DNA of 64,000 nt from Oscillospiraceae bacterium (lineage in GTDB: Bacteria > Bacillota > Clostridia > Oscillospirales > Oscillospiraceae). The stretch spans positions 50,696 through 114,695 of the forward strand of contig JAFYAQ010000001.1 of assembly GCA_017540645.1 (NCBI GenBank), written 5' to 3'. The position numbers and the translations under genes are program-made. Numbering within the stretch: position 1 is the first letter of the stretch; the number at the start of each line of letters is the position of its first letter. Of the stretch, positions 25,292 to 33,468 are shown one piece after another. A model generated the notes under the pieces. That model made no database searches and was not told where the DNA came from. It was given only the letters and a program-made list of their open reading frames with translations.

Positions 25292-25720
25292 TTATTCCGA
25301 ACGGACCGCCGGCGTCACTTCGATTTGAATGGTGCCGGTCGCCCGTTCGAGACAGGTTGCCCTAAGCAGATAAATCCCCGCGGCCACGGTTCCCGAGGCG
25401 CTCTCCCCGACCTGCAGATTGGCCGTGATGATCGCCTCGCCGTCCGTTGCGGGAAGCTCGTCGATCCTCTGGCTATCCGGCGCTGCCACGATCTCCACCT
25501 TGACCGAGCCTTTTGTCAGACCGGAAGTGATGACGATCTGCTCCCCTTCCGCCACATCCAAAGCGCCGACCATGAAGAATGCGTCCTTTTCGGCCTTCTG
25601 CGCCGTGATCGTTATCTGCTTTCCGGTGTTTTCGGTCACGCCGAACGCGGACTTCCCGCATGCCGAGAGCATCAGCGCAAGAAATACCAGAACGGCGATA
25701 CCGGTTTTTCGGATTCTCAT
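25292..25720 (-). CDS. Small lipoprotein, unknown function
   Basis: The 142-aa protein has a signal peptide with lipobox LSAC (MRIRKTGIAVLVFLALMLSAC). The mature part is short and beta-rich, with alternating hydrophobic and Thr/Val stretches typical of a single beta-sandwich (IVITSGLTKGSVKVEIV; GTVAAGIYLLRAT). No catalytic motif was seen. It precedes the DUF218 gene and probably shares its transcript. Confidence 0.72.
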   Translation of the reverse strand: MRIRKTGIAVLVFLALMLSACGKSAFGVTENTGKQITITAQKAEKDAFFMVGALDVAEGEQIVITSGLTKGSVKVEIVAAPDSQRIDELPATDGEAIITANLQVGESASGTVAAGIYLLRATCLERATGTIQIEVTPAVRSE

Positions 25721-25817
25721 CGTTGTCCTCCTCCTCTTATTCCAACGAAGCCCTGACGCTGCCCGACAGCGCAGAAGCGAGCATACGGGGCACAGGGCAA
25801 AAAAGCGGTGTATCTTT

Positions 25818-27326
25818 TCATTTTCCGCCGGGCGGCTCCGTCCGGCCTGCCGCCTGCTGGGCCGAAAGAACGATCTGTATCGCCAGGCGCTGGTCCGGGT
25901 CCGTCAGATCGCAGCGCAGGATCTGGGTGATCCGGTTCAGCCGATCGATCAGGCTGGAGCGGTGCAGGTTCATTTTTCTCGCCGTCTCCGCCATGGACAT
26001 ATGGCTGTCCAGATAGGTTTTCAGGGTGTCGAGATAGGACACCGGCGCGCTCTCATCGTGGGCGGCCAGCCGGGACAGGCCCTCCGAATAGAAGTACCGG
26101 GCCGGGATATCCGCCGTTGCGTTCCGGAGCAGCAGGGGAAGGATATAGTCCTCGAACCGATAGACGCTGCCCCCGGGGGCGATCCCGACGCCCACATCCA
26201 GGGCGGAGGAGGCCTGATAATAGGCATAGTTGGATTCATGCAGATTGGGGTAAGGGCGGGAGACGGCGCAGATCAGCCGCAGCTTCTGGGCCAGGGACGC
26301 GAGCTGCGGCTCGCTGCCCTGTTCCGCCGGGATCACGGCGGCGATGCCGCCATCGTATTCAAAGGCCAGCGCGTCTTTGAACTGCTCCTCGATCAGGGAG
26401 GAGACATACCCGCTGGGCAGGGGGCGGGATTCCGGCGCGGGCCGAAAGGCCGCGCAGACCAGCTCGCCGTGATCCCCGTAGCGTATGATCACATTCCGCT
26501 GTTCCTGGCTCAGGGGCTGCCCGCGGATGATGTGCAGGAGGGAACTGCGCAGCGTGGGCCGGTCCCCTGCCAGATGCGGCTTGAGAAGGAAGGCCTGCCG
26601 GATGTTCTCGGCAAGAAACCGGCAGAGCTGGATATCGGAGGAGCGAAAGTCCCGGTATTCGCCGAACACCGTGATGCAGCCCAGAAAATCGTCCACGTCG
26701 AACAGATTCACCGACAGGGTGCTCCGCCCCATCAGGGTCAGCAGCAGCGGTTCCTTGATGTCCGTCGCCAGTTCGTGGAGCGAGAGAAACACATCCAGCA
26801 GGTCCGGGTCAAAGGTCTGGCTGTCCAGCCGGATCCCCAGCTGCTTTTGCAGATACTCCCGCTCTGTGTACGCCAGATAGCTGAAATCCGCGCCGATCAG
26901 CAGCATGGGGTTGTCAAAGATCCCCCCGCTGGCCTCCAGCAGCTCCTGCAGAGAGGCGCCGTGCCGCAGGATCCGGCTGAGCTCCGCCTCCCAGGCCTCA
27001 TATTTATTGAAGATGCCCTGGACCGTATTGAAGACCCGGAAGATGTCCTCCCGGCCGGATACGGACAGGATGCCGCAGCGGCTCTCGAACTTTTCCCGCT
27101 GGGGCGCCTCGCCCAGGCAGATCAGGAGAACGTTGTCCTCAATGACCGGGTCTTCCGGCAGGTGGTCCGCGCTGCATACATACACATGGTTTTCCAGAAA
27201 ACGGGAGTTTTTGTCCAGATAGAACTCCGGCCGGTACAGGGCCAGCTCGGTTTCGCACATCCCGTAGATCGTGACGTCCAGCGCGTCTTTCAGGTTGTGG
27301 TAGATGATATCCGCATTGAGCCTCAC
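25818..27326 (-). CDS. PucR/CdaR-type transcriptional regulator
   Basis: The GTG at 27326 is chosen as start: AAAGGGG lies 9 nt upstream, and the promoter at 27349-27378 would begin transcription downstream of the earlier in-frame GTG (27350). The product has 502 aa. The N-terminal ~430 residues are a sensor region with a PucR-like middle domain (about 270-400). The C-terminal HTH (about 435-490) reads TLKTYLDSHMSMAETARKMN, then LHRSSLIDRLNRI, the PucR C-terminal signature. PucR-type regulators usually activate catabolic operons for purines, sugar diacids or related substrates. It is divergent from the four-gene operon at 27569, which it presumably controls. Confidence 0.85.
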   Translation of the reverse strand: MRLNADIIYHNLKDALDVTIYGMCETELALYRPEFYLDKNSRFLENHVYVCSADHLPEDPVIEDNVLLICLGEAPQREKFESRCGILSVSGREDIFRVFNTVQGIFNKYEAWEAELSRILRHGASLQELLEASGGIFDNPMLLIGADFSYLAYTEREYLQKQLGIRLDSQTFDPDLLDVFLSLHELATDIKEPLLLTLMGRSTLSVNLFDVDDFLGCITVFGEYRDFRSSDIQLCRFLAENIRQAFLLKPHLAGDRPTLRSSLLHIIRGQPLSQEQRNVIIRYGDHGELVCAAFRPAPESRPLPSGYVSSLIEEQFKDALAFEYDGGIAAVIPAEQGSEPQLASLAQKLRLICAVSRPYPNLHESNYAYYQASSALDVGVGIAPGGSVYRFEDYILPLLLRNATADIPARYFYSEGLSRLAAHDESAPVSYLDTLKTYLDSHMSMAETARKMNLHRSSLIDRLNRITQILRCDLTDPDQRLAIQIVLSAQQAAGRTEPPGGK

Positions 27327-27348
27327 GTGCAGCCACCCCTTTGCCGCC

Positions 27349-27378
27349 ACTATATCCCATCCGCGGAGGGCTTGTCAA
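27349..27378 (-). promoter_or_regulatory. Sigma-A promoter of the PucR-type regulator
   Basis: On the minus strand TTGACA (27378-27373) and TATAGT (27354-27349) are 18 bp apart, just upstream of the chosen GTG start. Confidence 0.65.
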
Positions 27379-27499
27379 TGGCAAACCGTGATTCGTATCG
27401 GTCTTCTGCCCGATTATGCGGAGAAATACCCGAAACACCGGAAAGACCGACCGTCAGAAATAACGGTCACGGCCGCAAAAGAACCTACGGTTTGCAGAG

Positions 27500-27528
27500 T
27501 AGGCAAATCCTCCCCCTGTCTCTATAAT
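27500..27528 (+). promoter_or_regulatory. Promoter of the four-gene operon
   Basis: TAGGCA (27500-27505, four of six consensus bases) and a perfect TATAAT (27523-27528) are 17 bp apart. The weak -35 element fits a promoter that needs an activator. About 120 bp lie between it and the divergent regulator promoter. Confidence 0.55.
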
Positions 27529-27568
27529 GGTATCATCGAAATCCCGAATACGTCAGAAGGAGGATGTT

Positions 27569-28789
27569 ATGCTCAGGGAAAGACTTGGAACCGCCAAATG
27601 CTTCAAGACCGCCTGGGGCAAGCTCATTACCGAGGAGGAGGCCTATACGCAGGTCAACCGCCAGATCGCGGCGGTCTGCGCCAACCTGTTCCAGGTGATG
27701 CGGATTTTTGAGCCCAGCTGGGAGAAGCGGACGGAGGCGATCTGCGAGATCGCCAACATGATGAACATGGCCGTGGCCGGCACGCCGGAGGAGCAGAAAG
27801 CCTACGTGGATATGTCCCTTTACGAGGCCTTCAACATTCCGGAGCTGTGCGAAAAGTCCAGCTGGCTGGGCGGCATCACCGGTGATTCCGGCGATGAGTG
27901 GGAGAACATGGCCGGCCGTGTCATCCAGTTCACCCGGGACCGGGTGGAGAAGGAGCTGGACACCTGCCCCTGGGACATCGTGGGCAGCGAGCTGTGCAAC
28001 ATGACCACCAGTATGTTCACGGCCAATTTCGACCTGGCCTCCTCCAAGGGCACGGAGAACGAGGTGGCCCTGAATATGTGCCAGGCCCGGGGCTGCGGCA
28101 ACAAGCACTGCCGCGTGGTGGCCGAGCGCCGGGATACCTTTGGCCTGCCCAAGCAGGAGTGGCTGGAGCATATGCAGCAGCCGGTGAATCCGATCCACGA
28201 CACGCCCAGAGAGCGGATGGTGAAAGAGGGCCAGTGCCTGCGCAACGGCCAGTATACCCAGGCCTTCGGCGAAGAGACCTCTCTGGAAAGCGCCTATCAC
28301 TGGGTCGCCCAGATGGGCTGGGTCTGGTCCGTCCAGTTCCCCATGATGGCCATCCGGGATATGGCGCCCGATGACGACGAATTTCTGCGGGTCTTCCGCA
28401 TCGTCTTCGCCACGGCCGGCAAGAATCAGTTTATCGAGCCCTTTGCCAAGGAGGGCCTGCGGCAGCATCTGGGCGTTCCCCACTGGGTGGACGACAACGA
28501 CGGGCGGCTGCTGGGCTCCTACATCATGTACATGCTGGACGTGCAGCAGGTGCCCTATCAGGTGGAGCGCTGGACAGAGGACGAGACCTGGCTGCGACTG
28601 AAGACCGAGGATTTCACCGCCCGCTACGAGATGGCGCCCCTGGACGAGTTGGTGGACGCCTATGAGGCCCAGTGGAACGGCGCTGCCAAAACGCTGGTCT
28701 CTCCCGAGTGGTCCTGCGTCATCGACGGTCGGGACGATGAGGAGATGATCATCAAGGTCATCCGCCGCGAAGATCCCCGGACGGTCTGA
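27569..28789 (+). CDS. Unknown protein, possible V4R/ATC-hydrolase-like metal site
   Basis: The start at 27569 has AGAAGGAGG 5-6 nt upstream; the product has 406 aa. I do not recognise a named family with certainty. The N-terminal half has conserved-looking Cys residues: CPWDIVGSELC (about 132-142) and MCQARGCGNKHCRVVAERRD (about 169-188). That spacing recalls the Cys/His pocket of V4R and aminothiazoline-carboxylate-hydrolase-like domains. The C-terminal half is rich in Trp and acidic residues, with no clear motif. No signal peptide or membrane segment is present. It is the first gene of an operon with a GcvT-like protein, an SDR and a 70-aa protein, so it may be the substrate-specific enzyme. 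Confidence 0.75.
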   Translation: MLRERLGTAKCFKTAWGKLITEEEAYTQVNRQIAAVCANLFQVMRIFEPSWEKRTEAICEIANMMNMAVAGTPEEQKAYVDMSLYEAFNIPELCEKSSWLGGITGDSGDEWENMAGRVIQFTRDRVEKELDTCPWDIVGSELCNMTTSMFTANFDLASSKGTENEVALNMCQARGCGNKHCRVVAERRDTFGLPKQEWLEHMQQPVNPIHDTPRERMVKEGQCLRNGQYTQAFGEETSLESAYHWVAQMGWVWSVQFPMMAIRDMAPDDDEFLRVFRIVFATAGKNQFIEPFAKEGLRQHLGVPHWVDDNDGRLLGSYIMYMLDVQQVPYQVERWTEDETWLRLKTEDFTARYEMAPLDELVDAYEAQWNGAAKTLVSPEWSCVIDGRDDEEMIIKVIRREDPRTV

Positions 28790-28803
28790 GAGGAGGAGAC
28801 GGG

Positions 28804-29793
28804 ATGTTATTCAAGGAAGACAGCAGAGCGCGGCTGGACGCCGAGACCATCCGCAAATCCGTGGGCTGGTACCGCTGGACCCATGACCTGGTGGAGGTCA
28901 CCGGCGCGGACGCCCTGGAGGTCCTGGAAAGAATTTACGTCAGCAACCTGAGCCGGGTGGGCGTCGGCCGCAGCAAGTATACCTGCATGCTCGACGAGGC
29001 CGGCGAGATCATCGACGACGTGATCGTCATGCACATGGGCGAGGGTCTGTACTGGGTCTCCACGCTTTACGGCCCCCGGCTGATCCCCTGGATCGAAGCC
29101 CACGCGGACGGCAAGGACATCTCCGCCCGTCTGATCACCTACGACTGGGATATGTACGCCGTTCAGGGGCCGAAATCCCCCGACGCCCTGGAAAAGCTGC
29201 TGGACAGGCCGCCGGAGGACATGAAGCGCTTTTCCGTGGCTGCCGGCACCGTGGGGGGCGTCCCCGTGTACGTCCACCGCTCCGGCTTCACCGGCGAAAA
29301 CGGCTTTGAGATCTACTGCGCCGCGGAGAAGACCGGGGAGATCCGGGAGCGCATCCGCCTTGCCGTGGAGGCCGCCGGAGGCCGGGAGATCTACACGCTG
29401 GAGGTTTATGTACGCTCCATCCCCATGGAGAAGGGCTTTGCTCTGAAGCAGGACTTCAAGCACCTCAATCCCTTTGAGTGCGGTCTGGGCTGGTCGGTGG
29501 ATACGGACAAGGAGTTTATCGGCAGGGAGGCCACGCTGGCCATCCGGGAAAAGCCCCGCTATGAGATGGTGGGCCTGGTATTCGACCGGGAATCCACGGA
29601 AGATATCAACATCTGGGAGCGGGTCTACCTCTACGGCGTGGAGGTGGGGCGCTGCGCCCAGGCCATCTACGGCTATACGGTGGACAAGAACATCGGTTTC
29701 GCCACGATCCGCGCCGGCATCCCCGAGGGGACCCGGGTGACCGTGGGACCCAACGGCTCACCCGCTACGGTCGTGAGCAAAGTATTCTGTTAG
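28804..29793 (+). CDS. GcvT-like (aminomethyltransferase-fold) protein
   Basis: The 329-aa protein is shorter than GcvT (about 365 aa). It keeps the folate-binding fold's signatures: an Asp pair in AGEIIDDVIV (about 66-75), HRSGFTGENGFEIYC (about 159-173) and the C-terminal barrel (about 240-329, ending in PNGSPATVVSKVF). No gcvH or gcvP lies nearby, so it is not the glycine cleavage system. GcvT-like proteins outside that system include tetrahydrofolate-dependent demethylases of N-methyl or O-methyl compounds, so methyl transfer to tetrahydrofolate is the best guess. RBS GAGGAGG, 14 bp after the preceding gene. Confidence 0.8.
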   Translation: MLFKEDSRARLDAETIRKSVGWYRWTHDLVEVTGADALEVLERIYVSNLSRVGVGRSKYTCMLDEAGEIIDDVIVMHMGEGLYWVSTLYGPRLIPWIEAHADGKDISARLITYDWDMYAVQGPKSPDALEKLLDRPPEDMKRFSVAAGTVGGVPVYVHRSGFTGENGFEIYCAAEKTGEIRERIRLAVEAAGGREIYTLEVYVRSIPMEKGFALKQDFKHLNPFECGLGWSVDTDKEFIGREATLAIREKPRYEMVGLVFDRESTEDINIWERVYLYGVEVGRCAQAIYGYTVDKNIGFATIRAGIPEGTRVTVGPNGSPATVVSKVFC

Positions 29794-29803
29794 GAGGTCC
29801 GTT

Positions 29804-30565
29804 ATGGGACGTTTGGATAACAAAGTCTGTATCGTGACCGGCGCTTCCGCCGGTATCGGCAGGGCCACCGCCGTCCTGTTCGCCCAGGAAGGGGCGAAGG
29901 TGCTGGCCTGCGCCCGGCGGGAGGATCGGCTGCAGGAGCTGCGGGAGGAGTGCGCCGGCCTTCCCGGCACCGTGGAATACTGTGTCACCGACGTGCGGGA
30001 TCCCGAAGCGGTGAAAAAAATGGTGCAGGCTGCGGTGGAGACCTTCGGCCGGCTGGACGTGGCCGTCAACGACGCCGGCGTCATGGACGACAACACCGCC
30101 ATCGCCGACATGTCCGACGAGATGCTGCGGGAAGTCTTCGCCACCAACACCTTCGGCCTGATGTACTGTCTGCGGGAGGAGTGCAAACAGTTTCTCCTGC
30201 AGGGAGACGGCGGCACCGTGGTGAACATCTGCTCCGTAGGCGCGTCCCACCAGACGGCCGGCGCCGCCTACTGCGCCAGCAAAGGCGCGGTGCTGGCGGT
30301 GACGAAGAACACGGCCTATATGTACAAAGACGAGGCCATCCGCTGCAACGCCCTGTCTCCCGGCGGCGTGGTGACGGACATCCCACTGGTGATGCCCCCT
30401 GCCGACGAGTTCGGCTTCGGCCGGACCAGCGAACTGCTGAACTTCTCCGGCGAGCTGGCCATGCCGGAGGATCTGGCGGACGCCATTCTGTTCCTGGCCA
30501 GCGACCAGTCCCGCTACGTCAACGGCGAAGAGATCAAGTGCGACGGCGGCTGGACCTGTTTTTAA
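29804..30565 (+). CDS. Short-chain dehydrogenase/reductase
   Basis: The 253-aa classical SDR has the cofactor motif TGASAGIG (about 12-19), an NDAG segment, the catalytic Ser (ICSVGAS, about 144-146) and Y-C-A-S-K (about 157-161). The C-terminus ends CDGGWTCF, close to the usual DGG-T-x end. The residue after the second beta-strand (CARRED) favours NADP(H), though this is weak evidence. It is the third gene of the PucR-linked operon (RBS TTAGGAGG, 10-bp gap) and probably reduces or oxidises a hydroxyl group on the operon's substrate. Confidence 0.87.
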   Translation: MGRLDNKVCIVTGASAGIGRATAVLFAQEGAKVLACARREDRLQELREECAGLPGTVEYCVTDVRDPEAVKKMVQAAVETFGRLDVAVNDAGVMDDNTAIADMSDEMLREVFATNTFGLMYCLREECKQFLLQGDGGTVVNICSVGASHQTAGAAYCASKGAVLAVTKNTAYMYKDEAIRCNALSPGGVVTDIPLVMPPADEFGFGRTSELLNFSGELAMPEDLADAILFLASDQSRYVNGEEIKCDGGWTCF

Positions 30566-30591
30566 AAAAACCTGTTAAGGAGGATATTACC

Positions 30592-30804
30592 ATGGCATTT
30601 TCTCTCGATTCCAAGATCAAGGAGATCATGAAGGATCCCCGCGCCAGCGAGGTGCTGGAGAAGTTCGCCCCCGGCTCCACCAAGAACCCCCAGATGAAGC
30701 TGGTCGGCGGGCTGACGCTGCGCAAGCTCGCCAGCTTCCCCCAGGCTGCCTACCTGCAGCCCCATTTGGAGGAGCTGGACAAGGCTCTCCAGGCCATCGA
30801 ATAA
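30592..30804 (+). CDS. Small (70-aa) helical protein, stand-alone C-terminal-type domain
   Basis: It starts at 30592 with a strong RBS (TTAAGGAGG). The sequence pattern (LDSKIKEIMKDPRASEVLEKF, then a Pro/Gly turn and LTLRKLASFP) resembles a short domain that I recall at the C-terminus of several Firmicutes glycosidase- and oxidoreductase-type proteins, typically with a KEIL-DP-A--VLEK signature. Here it stands alone as the last gene of the PucR-linked operon, 26 bp after the SDR. It may be a subunit or assembly factor for one of the operon's enzymes. Confidence 0.75.
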   Translation: MAFSLDSKIKEIMKDPRASEVLEKFAPGSTKNPQMKLVGGLTLRKLASFPQAAYLQPHLEELDKALQAIE

Positions 30805-30817
30805 ACCGTCACGACAG

Positions 30818-30852
30818 CAAAGCCGCCGCACCTCCCGGTGCGGCAGCTTTGT
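30818..30852 (+). terminator. Terminator of the PucR-linked operon
   Basis: CAAAGC-C-GCCGCACC pairs with GGTGCGGC-A-GCTTTG around a 4-nt loop (one internal mismatch), followed by TTTCT, 14 bp after the last stop codon. Confidence 0.8.
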
Positions 30853-30915
30853 TTCTCTTCTCTGATTGCCGTTTAGAGGATCGACGCGGGAACGGCCGGA
30901 TTCCTCTCGTGTCCC

Positions 30916-31944
30916 TCAGGGCGTGCACCTGTTCAGGGACGCGCCGCCCCTGTAGCTTTCGGGGAATTCTTCCTCCTGCCATGTCTCAAAATATTCCAGC
31001 AGGTTTTCGTCCCCCTCGCCGGTCTGATACGTGTATCCCGCTCCGTTTGCGGTCTCCGCCTGCACGCGGATGCCGCCGGAGGGAGCTTCCCCGACGGAGA
31101 CGATCCGGTCCGTGTGATCGAGAACGAACTGTCCGTCCTTCAGATGCCCGTAGAGAATATGGGAATCCGTGAACCGCACATAGTATTCCGGCTGCATGCT
31201 CCCGTCGTCCGCATATCCCATCGACGCCGTCTGCCATGTCCCGGCTACGGAAAGGGCTTCCGGGGCGGCGACGGCGGAGAAGCTGTTCATCATAGCGTGA
31301 AAGCGCCGCAAAAATCCCTCCGATTCCACCGTGGCGCAGTGCGCCGCGGCGACACGGCAGCCGTCGGCCGCGGGAATCACATACACCGTCTGAAGATGCT
31401 CCGGCATAAAGCCGCCGCCTTTGACTTCATCGGCCAAAATTCGAATACACTGACCCGCCCGTTCCAGAGAGAATGCATCCTCCCTGCGGACCTGATAGTC
31501 GTCAGACAGGGTCTCGCAGACGGCCGCGGCGGCGGTTTCGGCATCCAGCGGGCTGTATCTCACTTCCAGATAGTTCTCGGGATTCCCGGGGCTGTCCCAG
31601 CAGGAGACGAAGCATTCCCGGTCCGTTTCGCTTTGCCGAAGGAAACGCTCGTAGTCGTAGGCCATCTCGAAGCCCAGCAAGTCGTTCCGGATATGCTCGT
31701 AGCGGACCGTCTCCTCCATGCCCTCAATCGTAACGCTGCCTTCATAGCGGTCCCCGGGCCGATGGTCAGGAGCCGTCTCCGTTTCCGGCGAAGGGGCCGG
31801 CTCGGCCGTTCCGGCCGGGGCCGCCGTCGCCGCGGGGGCCGCCGGCACTTCAGCACGGCTGCGCATGCCGCATCCGGCGAGGGTCATCCATACCGCTGCA
31901 AGCGCCAGCAGCGCGATGGAAATCCTGTGATCCCGTTTCTTCAT
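30916..31944 (-). CDS. Lipoprotein, unknown function
   Basis: The 342-aa protein has a signal peptide ending in the lipobox LAGC (about residue 25), then an Ala/Pro/Thr/Glu-rich linker to about 62. The mature domain (about 65-342) is mixed alpha/beta with several Cys residues. It contains no motif that I can assign to an enzyme or binding family. Its last ~110 residues have a lipocalin-like or beta-sheet pattern (GTWQTASMGYADDGSMQPEY). It is a single gene with its own promoter and sits convergent to the previous operon. Confidence 0.72.
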   Translation of the reverse strand: MKKRDHRISIALLALAAVWMTLAGCGMRSRAEVPAAPAATAAPAGTAEPAPSPETETAPDHRPGDRYEGSVTIEGMEETVRYEHIRNDLLGFEMAYDYERFLRQSETDRECFVSCWDSPGNPENYLEVRYSPLDAETAAAAVCETLSDDYQVRREDAFSLERAGQCIRILADEVKGGGFMPEHLQTVYVIPAADGCRVAAAHCATVESEGFLRRFHAMMNSFSAVAAPEALSVAGTWQTASMGYADDGSMQPEYYVRFTDSHILYGHLKDGQFVLDHTDRIVSVGEAPSGGIRVQAETANGAGYTYQTGEGDENLLEYFETWQEEEFPESYRGGASLNRCTP

Positions 31945-32012
31945 TTTCGGCCTCCTTTATCCGGGCATTGCTTTTTCCTTACACCGCGTCATCTGCCGCC
32001 GTGTGAATAATA

Positions 32013-32041
32013 ATTATAGCACAAGGAAGCCGTCCGGACAA
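32013..32041 (-). promoter_or_regulatory. Sigma-A promoter of the lipoprotein gene
   Basis: On the minus strand TTGTCC (32041-32036) and a perfect TATAAT (32018-32013) are 17 bp apart, about 70 bp upstream of the start codon. Confidence 0.6.
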
Positions 32042-32112
32042 GCGGTCTGTCTGGGTCTCCCCCGTTCCGGGTCCCTTCTGCGCAGCGAGTGGGATTTCTT
32101 CCTGCCGAAAAC

Positions 32113-32163
32113 AACGCCCCCATTTATTCGCAGCAGCGTATGCTGCCGGATAAGTGGGGGCGT
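32113..32163 (-). terminator. Terminator after the carbamate kinase gene
   Basis: A long stem built from ACGCCCCCA/TGGGGGCGT with an inner GCAGCA/TGCTGC stem is followed on the minus strand by TTGTTTT. It ends the nine-gene leftward operon. Confidence 0.8.
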
Positions 32164-32201
32164 GCGATTCTTATTTGGCGGGCTTCTCTTTCGAACAGGC
32201 T

Positions 32202-33137
32202 TTATTGATGGATCCTGGTTCCGGTCTTGCCGTCAATGCCGTCCCGGGCCTTCTCCAACAATGTGATCAGGCAGGTGCGGCCGGGCTTGGATTCGGCAAA
32301 CTTGATGGCCGCCTGCACTTTGGGCAGCATGGAGCCTCTGGCAAACTGATTCTGCCCGATGTACATGTTCGCCTGGCTGGGGGTCAGGTCATCCAGGCAG
32401 ATCTGGTCGGGCTTGTTAAAATTGATTGCCACCTTCTCCACCGTCGTGAGGATGATCAGCGTGTCGGCGTCAAGCAATTCCGCCAGCAGCTCAGAACCAA
32501 AATCCTTGTCGATGACAGCGGGGGTACCGTAATACTTTCCATCCCGGCAGAACACGGGGATGCCGCCGCCGCCGACTGCGATGACCACATGTCCGGCATT
32601 GAACAGGGTTTTGATCGATTCGGCCTCTACGATGTCCACGGGTTTGGGCGATGGGACGACCTGGCGGTAGCCGCGTCCGGCATCCTCCGCCATGGTGTAG
32701 CCCTTTTCCCAGGCAATGCGATCGGCCTCCTCTTTGCTGTAGAAGGCGCCTACGGGCTTGGTGGGGTTTTGAAAGGCGGGAGAATCCATGAGGACTACGG
32801 TTTGCGTTACGACCGTGACCACGGGCTTTTTGATGCCGCGCTCGATCAGCTCGTTGCCGATGGCCTGCTGGAGATGGTAGCCGATATAGCCCTCAGACAT
32901 GGCACCGCACTCGGGAAAGGGCATGTCAGCCGCAATGGCCCCGCTGTCGGCCGCCGTGCTCAGGCCCAGATAGATCATGCCGACCTGGGGACCGTTGCCG
33001 TGGGCGATGACCACTTCGTTTCCCTCCGCAATCAGGTCCACGATGGATTTTGCGGCGTTGCGTGTCAGCGCCAACTGTTCGGTGGCCGTGCTGCCGAGGG
33101 CATTCCCTCCCAGCGCGATGACGATTCTCTTGTTCAT
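32202..33137 (-). CDS. arcC: Carbamate kinase
   Basis: The 311-aa length and motifs match ArcC: ALGGNALG near the N-terminus, AHGNGPQVG (about 45-53), VVPSPKP (about 157-163), AVGGGGIPV (about 190-198) and the IDKDFGSELLA/DTLIILT nucleotide-site segments. It makes ATP from carbamoyl phosphate and ADP, releasing CO2 and ammonia. In this operon it should take carbamoyl phosphate from the FdrA/DUF1116/DUF2877 proteins, so it plays the role of AllK of E. coli rather than that of the arginine deiminase pathway; no arcA or arcB is present. Confidence 0.93.
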   Translation of the reverse strand: MNKRIVIALGGNALGSTATEQLALTRNAAKSIVDLIAEGNEVVIAHGNGPQVGMIYLGLSTAADSGAIAADMPFPECGAMSEGYIGYHLQQAIGNELIERGIKKPVVTVVTQTVVLMDSPAFQNPTKPVGAFYSKEEADRIAWEKGYTMAEDAGRGYRQVVPSPKPVDIVEAESIKTLFNAGHVVIAVGGGGIPVFCRDGKYYGTPAVIDKDFGSELLAELLDADTLIILTTVEKVAINFNKPDQICLDDLTPSQANMYIGQNQFARGSMLPKVQAAIKFAESKPGRTCLITLLEKARDGIDGKTGTRIHQ

Positions 33138-33202
33138 TTCATTCCTGCCTTCTTATGGGATGCGGCGTGTTTACAAAGCGGGAACCGGGAGAAAGCATTT
33201 GC

Positions 33203-33412
33203 TTATTTCAGGTCCGTATCCTGGCGCCACTTGCCCTTGCTCTCCATAATGCAGTAGACAACAGAGCCGACGATCGCCGGTCCGAACACCCAGCAGATGG
33301 TGACAATCGTGGCTGTCTTTACCGGAAGGGGCGTTACAAAGATTACGATTGCCACGATGAACATCACGATCGCGGCGATCAAGGCAATGATACCGAAATT
33401 GTCCTTTTTCAT
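33203..33412 (-). CDS. Small two-helix membrane protein
   Basis: The 69-aa protein has two predicted transmembrane helices (about 8-28 and 36-55) and a charged C-terminus (ESKGKWRQDTDLK). It lies between the sodium:solute symporter and carbamate kinase genes on the same strand, with RBS AAAGGAG. It may be a small accessory subunit of the symporter, as seen with some SSS carriers, but no family was recognised. Confidence 0.7.
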   Translation of the reverse strand: MKKDNFGIIALIAAIVMFIVAIVIFVTPLPVKTATIVTICWVFGPAIVGSVVYCIMESKGKWRQDTDLK

Positions 33413-33468
33413 TGAGGAACAGACTCCTTTCTTTTTGGCTTGTGTATGACAGACACGTTGGAGTTTTT

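Noticed and set aside
28804..29793. Glycine cleavage system T protein proper
   Set aside because: No gcvH or gcvP neighbours, a shorter protein and an SDR/unknown-enzyme operon context.
32202..33137. Arginine deiminase pathway carbamate kinase
   Set aside because: No arginine deiminase or ornithine carbamoyltransferase nearby; the operon instead carries FdrA, DUF1116 and DUF2877 genes.
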